Source: Nocardia cyriacigeorgica (lineage in GTDB: Bacteria; Actinomycetota; Actinomycetes; Mycobacteriales; Mycobacteriaceae). From it: a DNA stretch of 64,000 nucleotides. The notes beneath the pieces were generated by a model. The model saw only the letters and a program-made list of their open reading frames with translations. It was not told the DNA's origin and did no database searches. The position numbers and the translations under genes are program-made. The stretch covers positions 62,001 to 126,000 of the forward strand of contig NZ_JARWNX010000022.1 in assembly GCF_029868385.1 (NCBI RefSeq). The letters run 5' to 3'. Positions within the stretch are counted from its first letter, which is position 1, and each line of letters begins with the position of its first letter. Shown piece after piece: positions 1 through 8,000 of this stretch.

Positions 1-8
1 GCAACGGG

Positions 9-38
9 TTGCCTAGTTAGGTAAGCCTGACCTATACT
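9..38 (+). promoter_or_regulatory. Candidate iron-regulated promoter with IdeR/DtxR box
   Basis: The 19-base string TTAGGTAAGCCTGACCTAT at 17-35 matches the mycobacterial IdeR consensus TTAGGTTAGGCTAACCTAA at 15 of 19 positions. It sits between a -35-like TTGCCT (9-14) and a -10-like TATACT (33-38) with an 18-base spacer, so a bound repressor would cover the promoter. The promoter points at the thioesterase that starts at 190. The operator could also serve a divergent gene beyond the left edge of the window. Confidence 0.6.
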
Positions 39-100
39 CATGTCCGGCGTACGGATCGTGCGAGAGTCCCGAGGGCTGCGGTGACCCCCGATCCATTGCC

Positions 101-132
101 GCGACGGGCTCCACTTCGGTGGGGCCCGTCGC
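101..132 (+). promoter_or_regulatory. Stable UUCG-capped hairpin in the leader
   Basis: Bases 101-114 pair with 119-132 in a 14-bp stem containing one G-U pair, closing a C(UUCG)G tetraloop at 115-118. It lies between the iron-box promoter and the start codon at 190, in the expected 5' leader. The following bases (TCTGTCTC) are pyrimidine-rich but not a clear U tract. It could be a partial terminator/attenuator, an mRNA stabiliser, or the end of an upstream transcript. Confidence 0.45.
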
Positions 133-189
133 TCTGTCTCGGGGTTCCGCCCGCGGGCGGCCCGGCACCGGTGGTGTAAAGGTGGATCC

Positions 190-636
190 ATGACGCAACA
201 GCACACCGACGCGCCCACCTCGCTGGCCGACATCACCCCCGGACTGATGACCGAGTACAGCAAGGGCACCTTCACCGATCTGATCGGCCTGCGCTACACC
301 GCCGTCGGCCCGGATCTGGTGCGCGGCGAATGGGAGGTGACCCCCCGGCTGCACCAACCGGCCGGTATTCAGAACGGTGGCGTGCTCTGCACCGTCATCG
401 AATCGCTGGCCAGCGTCGGCGGCGGTGTCTGGTACGGCGAACAGGGCAATGTGGTCGGCGTGAACAACAGCACCGACTTCCTGCGCGCCGTTCGTGAGGG
501 CACGCTGGTCGGTGAGGCCACCCCGCTGCATCAGGGCCGCCTCCAGCAACTGTGGCAGGTCGTGATCACGGACGAGACCGGTCGGCTGGTGGCACGCGGT
601 CAGGTGCGGTTGCAGAACCTGCCCAAGCAGTCCTGA
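190..636 (+). CDS. EntH/PaaI-like hotdog-fold thioesterase, iron-box associated
   Basis: A 148-residue protein of the PaaI branch of hotdog thioesterases, which hydrolyse acyl-CoA or acyl-carrier-protein thioesters. The stretch from about residue 58 (GIQNGGVLCTVIES) to 145 resembles E. coli EntH/YbdB, the enterobactin proofreading thioesterase: VVGVNNSTDFLRAV, PLHQGR, then QVVITDETG. The general-base Glu (VIES) and the His of PLHQGR are present, but the usual HGG is NGG. The start ATG has a good ribosome site (AAGGTGG). The iron box upstream suggests a role in siderophore synthesis, for example clearing mis-charged aryl carrier protein in nocobactin/mycobactin assembly. That role is inference; a generic acyl-CoA thioesterase is the fallback. 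A close paralogue lies at 59742-60176. Confidence 0.85.
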   Translation: MTQQHTDAPTSLADITPGLMTEYSKGTFTDLIGLRYTAVGPDLVRGEWEVTPRLHQPAGIQNGGVLCTVIESLASVGGGVWYGEQGNVVGVNNSTDFLRAVREGTLVGEATPLHQGRLQQLWQVVITDETGRLVARGQVRLQNLPKQS

Positions 637-900
637 TTCCGCGCTTTCCGCACGCCGGTGGCCGCGGTGGCGGTGCCGTAGCCCGGCGATCCCCGACCAC
701 GCTCGCTCGGTCGGCTAATCCGTAGCGACCGCGATCCCGTAGCGGCGAGCCGATGGAAACCCTTCTTGCTCAGCGGCTTTGCCGCGCGGGTTGTTACGAT
801 CGCGCGGGCGTCGGCCGCGACGCCCCGGTGGCCGACGTCACCCGAGTGCACGTGAGAAGGGTGGCGCCCCATCGTGGGCGCGGGAGTGAGGGATAAGGCT

Positions 901-3105
901 GTGTTGGGACTGACCAGGCGGCGCAGCCGACAGATTCTGGCCGTGTTCGCGGTGCTCGCCCTGGCCATGGGGATGTTGAGTTCGACCCTGTTCGACAAGG
1001 TACAGGGCGGCGGATACATCGCCCCCGACAGCGAATCCAGCCGGGCTACCGAAGCATTGGCCGATATCTTCGGACAGGCCCCGCCGAACCTGGTCCTGCT
1101 GGTCGAAGCGGACCGCTCGATCGAAGACGACGAGATCGCCACCGCCGCCACCGAACTGGTGCGCGATCTGAAGACCGAGGCCGATGTCACCGGCGTCGCC
1201 TCCTACTGGACCGACGAGATCCCGGCCCTGCGCAGCGCCGATGGGCGCAAGGGCCTGATCGTGGCCAGCATTCTCGGTGACGAGGCCGAGGTCGACCGCC
1301 GGGTCGGCGATATCGCCGAACGCTTCGAAGGCGGCCACGGCCCGGTCCAGGTGCGCATCGGCGGCTACGCCATGCTGCTGCGGGAAACCGTGCAGCAGAG
1401 CGAAAAGGACGTGGTCATGGGCGAATCCATTGCCTTCCCGATCACGCTGATCGCGCTGCTGTTCGTCTTCGGCGGCCTGGTCGCGGCCAGTCTGCCGCTG
1501 CTGGTCGCCGTGGTCACCGTGATGATCACCATGGGCACCCTGTGGTTGCTGGCCCTGGCCACCGACCTCGCCGCGACCGCGACCAATGTCGCCACCCTGC
1601 TCGGGCTCGGCCTCGCCATCGACTACAGCCTGCTGATGATCAACCGATTCCGCGACGAACTGGTCGCCGGTGTCGACCCGGGCCCTGCGGTCGCGGCCAC
1701 CATGCGCTCGGCCGGGCGCACCGTGGCCTTCTCCGCCGCCACCGTCGCCGTGGCCCTGTCGGGGCTGCTGTTCTTCCCGCTGCTCGCGGTCCGCTCGATG
1801 GGCTATGCCGGGCTTGCCGTCGCGGTGATCGCGGCCACGGTCTCGCTGACCGTGCTGCCCGCGATCCTCTATCTGGTCGGCACCCGCATCGACAAGGGGC
1901 AACTCGGCTGGTTCTTCCGGGCGCCGCGGCCCGCGCCCGGCGAAGGTTTCTGGCATCGGCTGGCGACGGCCGTCATGCGGCGGCCGGTGCCGATCGGCCT
2001 CGCCGTGGCGGCGCTGCTACTGGTGCTGGGCGCGCCATTCCTCGGTATCAAGCTCGGCTTCCCCGACGAACGGTCACTACCGGAGTCGATGAACAACCGG
2101 CAGGTCACCGAGGCGATCCAACGAGATTTCACCGTCACCGAGCAGAGCGGTCTGTTCATCGTGCTGCCCGAGGACAAATCCGGTCTCGACAGTTACGCGC
2201 GCCGGATCTCCGATATCGACGACGTCCAGCGCGTCGACACCGCCACCGGTAGCTACGCCCACGGTGGCCTGCTCGCCCCGGCTGCCGACCGCCACGATCA
2301 GTTCGCCGCGGAATCGGCCGCCTATCTGTCGGTCGTGCCGGATACGACCGATCCGGCCGCGCTGGACCGGATCGTGCACGAGGTCCGGGCGGTCGAGGCG
2401 CCGTCGGCGGTGCTGGTCGGCGGGGTGGCCGCGGCCAATGCCGACGCCATCGACGAGGTGGTCTCGACGCTGCCGATCGCGCTCGGTTTCGTCATTCTGG
2501 TGATGCTGGTGGTGCTGTTCCTACTCACCGGAAGCGTGGTGCTGCCGCTGCTGGCGGTGGTGCTCAGCTTCCTCAGCCTCACCGCGACCTTCGGCGCGCT
2601 GGTCTGGATCTTCCAGGACGGGCATCTGTCCGGTCTGCTCGATTTCACGGTCACCGGCGATCTGCCCGCCACGGTGCCGGTCATGCTGTTCGGCGTCGCC
2701 TTCGGCCTCGCCATGGACTATCAGGTGTTCCTGCTGGCCCGGATCCGCGAGGAGTACGACCAGACCGGTAAGAACGACGTCGCCATCGCAGTGGGTCTCG
2801 AGCGCATCGGCCGTATCGTCACCGCCGCCGCGGTGCTGATCTCGCTGGTGTTCCTCGGGTTCCTCGCCTCCGACATCACCTTCATGAAGGCGTTCGGCAT
2901 CGGCCTACCGCTGGCGGTGCTCGTGGACGCGACGCTGGTGCGCGGATTCCTGCTGCCCGCCGCGATGAAGGTGCTCGGCGACTGGAACTGGTGGGCGCCC
3001 GGCCCGCTGCGCCGCCTGCACGATCGGTACGGGCTGGAGGAGGGGCCGTCGCTGCCGCCGACCCGGATCGGCGAGGACGACTGGCGTCAGCCCGTCAAGG
3101 TCTGA
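901..3105 (+). CDS. MMPL-family (RND) membrane transporter
   Basis: About 734 residues of the actinobacterial MMPL family, proton-driven exporters of lipids or drugs in the inner membrane. The layout is typical: an N-terminal membrane helix, a periplasmic domain, a five-helix block (about residues 175-330, with the GLGLAIDYSLLMINRFRDEL motif), a second helix near 365-385, a second periplasmic domain, and a second five-helix block with FGLAMDYQVFLLARIREEYD. I chose the GTG at 901 because GAGGG lies 8 bases upstream; a GTG at 874 would add nine residues. It stands alone on this strand and converges with the SDR gene. The substrate cannot be read from the sequence. Confidence 0.9.
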   Translation: MLGLTRRRSRQILAVFAVLALAMGMLSSTLFDKVQGGGYIAPDSESSRATEALADIFGQAPPNLVLLVEADRSIEDDEIATAATELVRDLKTEADVTGVASYWTDEIPALRSADGRKGLIVASILGDEAEVDRRVGDIAERFEGGHGPVQVRIGGYAMLLRETVQQSEKDVVMGESIAFPITLIALLFVFGGLVAASLPLLVAVVTVMITMGTLWLLALATDLAATATNVATLLGLGLAIDYSLLMINRFRDELVAGVDPGPAVAATMRSAGRTVAFSAATVAVALSGLLFFPLLAVRSMGYAGLAVAVIAATVSLTVLPAILYLVGTRIDKGQLGWFFRAPRPAPGEGFWHRLATAVMRRPVPIGLAVAALLLVLGAPFLGIKLGFPDERSLPESMNNRQVTEAIQRDFTVTEQSGLFIVLPEDKSGLDSYARRISDIDDVQRVDTATGSYAHGGLLAPAADRHDQFAAESAAYLSVVPDTTDPAALDRIVHEVRAVEAPSAVLVGGVAAANADAIDEVVSTLPIALGFVILVMLVVLFLLTGSVVLPLLAVVLSFLSLTATFGALVWIFQDGHLSGLLDFTVTGDLPATVPVMLFGVAFGLAMDYQVFLLARIREEYDQTGKNDVAIAVGLERIGRIVTAAAVLISLVFLGFLASDITFMKAFGIGLPLAVLVDATLVRGFLLPAAMKVLGDWNWWAPGPLRRLHDRYGLEEGPSLPPTRIGEDDWRQPVKV

Positions 3106-3112
3106 CCGCGAC

Positions 3113-3142
3113 GGTGGTGTCCGCGCGGATGCGGACGCCACC
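3113..3142. terminator. Hairpin between convergent genes
   Basis: Arms at 3113-3124 and 3131-3142 form a 12-bp stem with one G-U pair and a 6-base loop. It lies 8 bases after the MMPL stop and 15 bases from the convergent SDR stop. There is no U tract, as is common for actinobacterial terminators. It could serve both genes. Confidence 0.55.
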
Positions 3143-3156
3143 GACCCGACCTACCG

Positions 3157-3921
3157 CTAGATTCCGCCGGTGGACAGCAGCCCGCCGTCGACCCGCACGG
3201 TCTCGCCGGTGATCCAGCCGGATTCCGCCGAGACGAGGAAGGCGATCAGCCGCGCGACATCCTCGGGCACGCCGAGCCGCTTCAGCGGATACACCCGCGC
3301 CGCGGCCTCCTCATCGGCCGAGTACAGGGCGTCGGCGAACGATGTCTTCACCACACCGGGCGCCACGGCGTTCACCCGGATCTTCGGACCGAGCTGCCAG
3401 GCCAATTCCTCGGTGAGCCGGATCAGCGCGGCCTTGGAGGCGCCATAGGCGGCGATCACACCGGTGGACCGGATACCCGCCACACTGGCCACATTGACCA
3501 CGGCGCCGCCGTGCTCGCCCATCCACGCCCGATGGGCCTGCTGGATGTAGCCGAGCGCGGCGACCACATTCACATCGAAGATCTTGCGCACGGCATCGAG
3601 GTCGGCCTCCATGAGCGAGCCGTACACGGGGTTGATGCCGGTGTTGTTGATCAGGATGTCGAGCGATCCGAATTCGGTCACCGCGCGGTCCACCGCGGCC
3701 GCGCGGGCCTCGGCGTCACCGGAGTTGCCCGCCAGCGCCACCACCTCGCCCTGATGGCCGAGTTCGCGCAGCTGCGCGGCCGCCTGCTCCAGCGGCTCCG
3801 CCTTGCGTGCGGTGATCAGCACATTCGCGCCGCGGCGCAGCAGTTCGGCGGCCACCGCGTGACCGATTCCGCGGCTGGCCCCGGTCACCAGCGCGCTTTT
3901 GCCCAACAGATCCGTAGTCAT
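3157..3921 (-). CDS. SDR-family NAD(P)-dependent oxidoreductase
   Basis: A 254-residue classical short-chain dehydrogenase. It has the nucleotide-binding TGASRGIG near residue 14, the NNTG structural motif, the catalytic Ser (NVASVAG) and the Tyr/Lys pair (YGASK). The C-terminal GWITGETVRVDGG is typical of FabG-like 3-oxoacyl or alcohol dehydrogenases. It is a single gene, convergent with the MMPL gene and divergent from the ABC-F gene. Its substrate is not evident; it could be a FabG-like reductase or a catabolic dehydrogenase. Confidence 0.9.
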   Translation of the reverse strand: MTTDLLGKSALVTGASRGIGHAVAAELLRRGANVLITARKAEPLEQAAAQLRELGHQGEVVALAGNSGDAEARAAAVDRAVTEFGSLDILINNTGINPVYGSLMEADLDAVRKIFDVNVVAALGYIQQAHRAWMGEHGGAVVNVASVAGIRSTGVIAAYGASKAALIRLTEELAWQLGPKIRVNAVAPGVVKTSFADALYSADEEAAARVYPLKRLGVPEDVARLIAFLVSAESGWITGETVRVDGGLLSTGGI

Positions 3922-4122
3922 GTGAGGTCACGTTACTTCAGTCCTGCGCTGATGGGGCCGTGCCGGGGATCGGCCAGGTGCCGGGCAGCCTCAACGGCGG
4001 ACCGACGAGGTACCGGCCGGTGCGTCCGGCGGAGCGTGCGATAGCCGACCCGCATGGCAGGGTGGCGGCGAGGGTAATGCCTCTCACGTCCGCCGGATGT
4101 CCGGACGGAGGCGTACGGCAGG

Positions 4123-4159
4123 TAAAATCGGTGGTTCTTGTGCGCATCGCATCGCACAA
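4123..4159 (+). promoter_or_regulatory. Possible promoter and 5' hairpin of the ABC-F gene
   Basis: TAAAAT at 4123-4128 is a plausible -10 box; no good -35 is visible. About 10 bases later, TTGTGCG (4138-4144) pairs perfectly with CGCACAA (4153-4159) around an 8-base loop. The hairpin would lie at or near the transcript's 5' end, some 40 bases before the ribosome site. It is not followed by a U tract. Confidence 0.3.
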
Positions 4160-4197
4160 TCGAGCAGCAACCCCAACCACGCGCCGAGGAGACATCT

Positions 4198-5829
4198 GTG
4201 ATCACCGCGACCGACCTGGAAGTCCGGGCCGGAGTCCGCACACTGCTGTCGGCCCCGGGGCCGGCCCTACGAGTGCAGGCGGGTGACCGGATCGGACTGG
4301 TCGGGCGCAACGGTGCGGGCAAGACCACCACCCTGCGCATCCTGGCCGGTGAGGGTGAACCCTACGCGGGCAAGATCCTGCGCTCGAGCGATATCGGCTA
4401 TCTGCCGCAGGACCCCCGCGAGGGCAACCTCGACGTGCTGGCCCGCGACCGGGTGCTGTCGGCGCGCGGCCTCGACACCCTGATCCGGGATATGGAGAAG
4501 CAGCAGGCGCTGATGGCCGAGGTGGCCGACGAGACCGAACGCGATCGCGCGGTCCGCAAGTACGGTCGGCTCGAGGAGCGGTTCTCCGCGCTGGGCGGCT
4601 ACGTCGCCGAGAGCGAGGCGGCCCGGATCTGCAACAGCCTCGGTCTGCCCGACCGGGTGCTCGGTCAGGCCCTGCGCACCCTGTCCGGTGGTCAGCGTCG
4701 CCGCATCGAGTTGGCGCGGATCCTGTTCGCCGCCTCCGACGGCAGCGGCGGCCGCTCCGACACCATCCTGTTGCTCGATGAGCCGACCAACCACCTCGAC
4801 GCCGATTCCATCACCTGGCTGCGCGGATTCCTCCAGAGCCACGAAGGCGGGCTGATCGTGATCAGCCACGATGTCGAACTGCTTGCCGACGTGGTGAACA
4901 AGGTGTGGTTCCTGGACGCGGTACGCGGTGAAGCCGACGTCTACAACATGGGCTGGCACAAATACCTCGACGCCCGCGCCACCGACGAACAGCGCCGCCG
5001 CCGGGAACGCGCCAACGCCGAGAAGAAGGCCTCGGCGCTGCGTGCCCAGGCCGCCAAACTCGGCGCCAAGGCCACCAAAGCCGTTGCCGCACAGAACATG
5101 GTCAAGCGCGCCGAGCGGCTCATGTCCGAACTCGACGATGTGCGCGTGGCCGACAAGGTGGCGCGGATCAAGTTCCCCGAGCCCGCGGCCTGCGGTAAGA
5201 CACCGCTGATGGCGGAGAACCTGACCAAGGTCTACGGCTCATTGGAGATCTTCACCGGCGTCGATCTGGCCATCGACCGGGGCAGCCGGGTCGTGGTGCT
5301 CGGCCTCAACGGTGCGGGTAAGACCACGCTGCTACGCCTGCTCGGTGGGGTGGAGAAGCCGACCGCGGGCGGTCTGGTCGCCGGGCACGGGCTGAAGGTG
5401 GGCTACTTCGCCCAGGAACACGACACCCTCGACGACAACGCCACGGTCTGGGAGAACATCCGCCACGCCGCCCCGGACGCGGGTGAGCAGGATCTGCGCG
5501 GTCTGCTCGGCGCCTTCATGTTCACCGGCCCGCAGCTGGATCAGCCCGCGGGCACCCTGTCCGGTGGTGAGAAGACGCGGTTGGCGCTGGCCGGTCTGGT
5601 GTCCTCGGCGGCGAATGTGCTGCTGCTGGACGAGCCGACGAACAACCTCGACCCGGTCTCGCGTGAACAGGTGCTCGACGCGTTGCGCACCTACGCGGGC
5701 GCGGTCGTGCTCGTCACCCACGACCCGGGTGCGGCCGAAGCGCTCTCACCCGAGCGGGTGATCCTGCTGCCCGATGGCACCGAGGACCACTGGTCGGCCG
5801 AGTACCTGGAACTGATTCAGCTCGCGTGA
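4198..5829 (+). CDS. ABC-F family ATPase (Rv1473-like)
   Basis: About 543 residues with two ABC nucleotide-binding domains and no membrane segments, the ABC-F pattern of ribosome-acting ATPases. The first domain has GRNGAGKTTT, LSGGQRRRIELAR and ILLLDEPTNHLD. The second has GLNGAGKTTLLRL, LSGGEKTRLALAGL and VLLLDEPTNNLD. A charged, Lys/Arg-rich linker between them carries the ribosome-interaction region. The GTG start at 4198 is supported by GAGGAGA a few bases upstream. Its neighbours (small HTH protein, then acn) match Rv1473-Rv1475c of M. tuberculosis. ABC-F proteins protect or regulate ribosomes; whether this one gives antibiotic resistance is not shown. Confidence 0.93.
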   Translation: MITATDLEVRAGVRTLLSAPGPALRVQAGDRIGLVGRNGAGKTTTLRILAGEGEPYAGKILRSSDIGYLPQDPREGNLDVLARDRVLSARGLDTLIRDMEKQQALMAEVADETERDRAVRKYGRLEERFSALGGYVAESEAARICNSLGLPDRVLGQALRTLSGGQRRRIELARILFAASDGSGGRSDTILLLDEPTNHLDADSITWLRGFLQSHEGGLIVISHDVELLADVVNKVWFLDAVRGEADVYNMGWHKYLDARATDEQRRRRERANAEKKASALRAQAAKLGAKATKAVAAQNMVKRAERLMSELDDVRVADKVARIKFPEPAACGKTPLMAENLTKVYGSLEIFTGVDLAIDRGSRVVVLGLNGAGKTTLLRLLGGVEKPTAGGLVAGHGLKVGYFAQEHDTLDDNATVWENIRHAAPDAGEQDLRGLLGAFMFTGPQLDQPAGTLSGGEKTRLALAGLVSSAANVLLLDEPTNNLDPVSREQVLDALRTYAGAVVLVTHDPGAAEALSPERVILLPDGTEDHWSAEYLELIQLA

Positions 5830-5910
5830 TTTTCATCACCGGAATCCGTTGATCACGGCCCGCGGAGTGCTTAGCCTGGAATGACGCTGCTCGGCGACTC
5901 GGAGGAAGCC

Positions 5911-6156
5911 ATGAGCGACAGGCCGGCACATAGAGCCACATCGGGAAAGACCACCCTTGGTAAGGGCACACGCGTCACGGGAAAGTCGCGCGACCGCCTG
6001 CAATCGCAGTTGAAGAAGCAATACGAGGCGGGCGCGAGCATTCGTTCGCTGGCGCGTTCGACCGGACGTTCCTACGGCTTCATCCACAATGTGTTGGTGG
6101 AGTCGCATGTGCAGCTTCGCAGCCGCGGTGGGGCGAATCGGCGCAAAGCCCAGTAG
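5911..6156 (+). CDS. Small helix-turn-helix protein (Rv1473A-like)
   Basis: An 81-residue basic protein. The second half (about residues 38-70, YEAGASIRSLARSTGRSYGFIHNVL) is a helix-turn-helix of the kind seen in Rv1473A-type regulators, followed by a Gly/Arg/Lys tail. The ATG at 5911 follows GGAGGA with normal spacing. It lies 81 bases after the ABC-F gene on the same strand, as in M. tuberculosis, so the two may share a transcript. Its target is unknown. Confidence 0.85.
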   Translation: MSDRPAHRATSGKTTLGKGTRVTGKSRDRLQSQLKKQYEAGASIRSLARSTGRSYGFIHNVLVESHVQLRSRGGANRRKAQ

Positions 6157-6171
6157 CGCTGCCCCCGATAC

Positions 6172-6196
6172 CGGTACCGGCGTCGATTCGGTACCG
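6172..6196. terminator. Hairpin between convergent genes
   Basis: CGGTACCG occurs at 6172-6179 and again at 6189-6196. Because the octamer is self-complementary, the copies can pair into an 8-bp stem with a 9-base loop. It lies 15 bases after the HTH gene and 34 bases from the convergent ATP-grasp stop. Confidence 0.4.
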
Positions 6197-6230
6197 CGAC
6201 GATGCCGTGCGCTCGAAGGTCGCGCGACGT

Positions 6231-7193
6231 TCAGCCGTTCGCGACCGATCCGTCACCGTGTACGAGCAGATTGGCGAGGCTGGTGAAGATCGGCAGTCCG
6301 GTCTTGATCTCCAGATACGCGAACTGCCCCTGCGGGTTGACTTCGAGGAAGTAGTACTCGCCGTCGGCCCCCAAGCGCAGGTCGAGCACGCCGAAGCTCA
6401 GGCCGAGCGCGCCCATGAGCACCGCAAGGGATTTGCTGACCGAGGCGGGTAGCTGATGGGGCGCGAACTCGACCGAGGTGTCCAGCCGCGAATCGACCCG
6501 CCCGGCCCCCGCCTGGGAATCGATGCGGACCGTCCAGGCCACACCGTCGACCCACACCACCCGCAGATCGCACTGCGCGACGATGTAATCCTGGAAGGTG
6601 GTCGGCGCCGACCGGATGCCCGCGAGCCTGGCGAGGTCGGCTTCGCCGACGATCCTGGTTTCGGCGAATTCGGCGCGGCTGGTTCCGGTTCGCTTGTAAA
6701 CGACTGCGCCGGAACGTGATTCGATGAATCCGCGAGCCTCCTCCGGATCATTGGTGATCAGCGTCTCCGGTACCGCGAACCCGGCCCGGTGGGCGGTTTC
6801 GAGTTGCACGATCTTGCGGTTGGCGGTGCGGTCGTTGCCCGGGTCGTTGACCCACTGCGCGGGAATCGACCACAGCAGGCCCTGGATGAATCCATCGCAT
6901 TCGGCTTGGCGGAAGGCGTCGTCGGTGGCGCGCACACCGGCGGGTACCTGGCTCGGATGCGGGCGCCGCCACCACACCGAGCGCACCTCGTCGAGGCCGA
7001 TGAGATGTGACATCGACCGCGTGGTGCCGAGCCGGTCGAGCCGGAAACTACCGGATTCGCGCGGAAAGTCGCGCAGATCCAGCTGAATCGGGTTGACGCC
7101 GTGCTGTTCTCGCAGCGTCACCGCCATGGCGGTCGCGTGCAGATCGTCGGACTCGGACACGATCAGCACCGAGCCCGTCCGGGGTGCGGCCAC
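6231..7193 (-). CDS. MvdD-like ATP-grasp ligase, probable graspetide maturase
   Basis: About 320 residues. The pattern fits ATP-grasp enzymes that join Thr/Ser/Lys side chains to Asp/Glu side chains in ribosomal peptides (microviridin/graspetide family). Visible marks are VWWRRP at 73-78, WVNDP at 114-118, NRKIVQLE near 125, VPETLITNDP at 141-150, the ATP-binding Lys in VYKR (K167), DLRV at 209-212, IDSQ at 224-227, and the Mg-binding EVNPQGQ at 284-290. I chose the GTG at 7193 because it lies 11 bases after the stop of the precursor-like gene, which suggests coupled translation. An in-frame start at 7265 would overlap that gene by 61 bases. The enzyme class is secure; the product is inferred. 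Confidence 0.85.
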   Translation of the reverse strand: MAAPRTGSVLIVSESDDLHATAMAVTLREQHGVNPIQLDLRDFPRESGSFRLDRLGTTRSMSHLIGLDEVRSVWWRRPHPSQVPAGVRATDDAFRQAECDGFIQGLLWSIPAQWVNDPGNDRTANRKIVQLETAHRAGFAVPETLITNDPEEARGFIESRSGAVVYKRTGTSRAEFAETRIVGEADLARLAGIRSAPTTFQDYIVAQCDLRVVWVDGVAWTVRIDSQAGAGRVDSRLDTSVEFAPHQLPASVSKSLAVLMGALGLSFGVLDLRLGADGEYYFLEVNPQGQFAYLEIKTGLPIFTSLANLLVHGDGSVANG

Positions 7194-7204
7194 CTGCCCG
7201 CCGC

Positions 7205-7654
7205 TCAGTCGAGGCTGTCGCAGTTGATGCCGTCGTCGCTGCCCGCATGCGATTTCGTCTGGCAATAGGTGAAAGTGGCGCCGGTGCCGGGTGCGTCGAG
7301 CAGCTGGAGTTCATCGGCCCAGGACGCGGTGAGCTCGCGTAGTAGATCGTCGCCGAGCGCCGGTGAGGGTGGCGCGGCCAGCGTCATGGGGCGGTCGACC
7401 ACGTCGATGCGCAGCCGGCGGGTGAAGTCGGCGGTGGCGCCGGGGCGGATGTCGACGAGTACCGGACGCCCTGGTGCGGCGGCCGAGGCATCGGATTCGA
7501 GTACACGCAGCACATCGGCGCGCCGGAAGGTCCACGTTCCCTCGGCGACCCGGACGGTGATATCGCGTTCCGACTGGGCGACGAGCATGCCCTGCAATGC
7601 GGGAACCCGATCACCGGTCGCCGCGGCGCCGGGGAAGTGGATGGCATCGGTCAT
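7205..7654 (-). CDS. Candidate graspetide precursor with long leader
   Basis: A 149-residue protein without a signal peptide or membrane helix. Residues 1-120 look like a small folded leader (ITVRVAEGTWTFRRADVLRV near 32-51, then VDIRPGATADFTRRLRIDVV). After a Gly/Ala/Thr hinge (about 121-126) comes a short tail, FTYCQTKSHAGSDDG at 128-142 ending INCDSLD. The tail holds Thr129, Thr133, Lys134, Ser135 and Ser139 as possible donors and Asp140, Asp141, Asp146 and Asp149 as acceptors, plus two Cys. It is immediately upstream of the ATP-grasp ligase. The start ATG follows CGGAG at normal spacing. Large leaders with such tails occur in some graspetide groups, but I cannot assign it to one. Confidence 0.7.
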   Translation of the reverse strand: MTDAIHFPGAAATGDRVPALQGMLVAQSERDITVRVAEGTWTFRRADVLRVLESDASAAAPGRPVLVDIRPGATADFTRRLRIDVVDRPMTLAAPPSPALGDDLLRELTASWADELQLLDAPGTGATFTYCQTKSHAGSDDGINCDSLD

Positions 7655-8000
7655 GGTGGAACTCCGATCTGCTCACGTCTGCTCACGATTTGCCAGGACC
7701 CCCGAGCGTGCTCTGGATCATATCGCGTGCGGGGTTGCGCACGGCCCGGATCGGGAGATTTACCGCGGCTGCGGCACATCGGAATTGCGCATGGGAACCG
7801 CTAGCGCCGAAAGATTTTCGGTGTGGAGACGTGGGAGGGCGTGCAATCACACGGCTACCGCGTGGCATCGGTGGCCGCCGATAGGCATTGCCCGAGGTTG
7901 GCGTGCGACCGATGTGTGCCCGCGAAGCGAGCCGCGAGAGTTTCACAAACAGTGGGCAATCCGTGATCGACGCCCGCCCGGTGCGCAGCGTCGCTGGGGC
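7655..8000. other. 346-base intergenic region
   Basis: Lies between the FadM-type thioesterase stop and the precursor start, both on the minus strand. It holds the promoter described at 7668-7722 and a short perfect palindrome, CCGAAA-GAT-TTTCGG, at 7807-7821. An open frame across part of it has unlikely composition and no ribosome site, so I see no convincing gene. Confidence 0.5.
7668..7722 (-). promoter_or_regulatory. Probable promoter region of the graspetide-like operon
   Basis: On the minus strand a good -10 box, TATGAT, lies at 7722-7717, giving a leader of about 55 bases before the start at 7654. No -35 is clear. Within the leader the 10-mer TCTGCTCACG (plus strand) occurs twice in tandem at 7668-7677 and 7678-7687, just upstream of the ribosome site, and could be a regulator site. 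Confidence 0.4.

Noticed and set aside
7683..7946. Small open frame in the gap upstream of the graspetide-like operon
   Set aside because: Composition and lack of a ribosome site argue against it; it overlaps the likely promoter.
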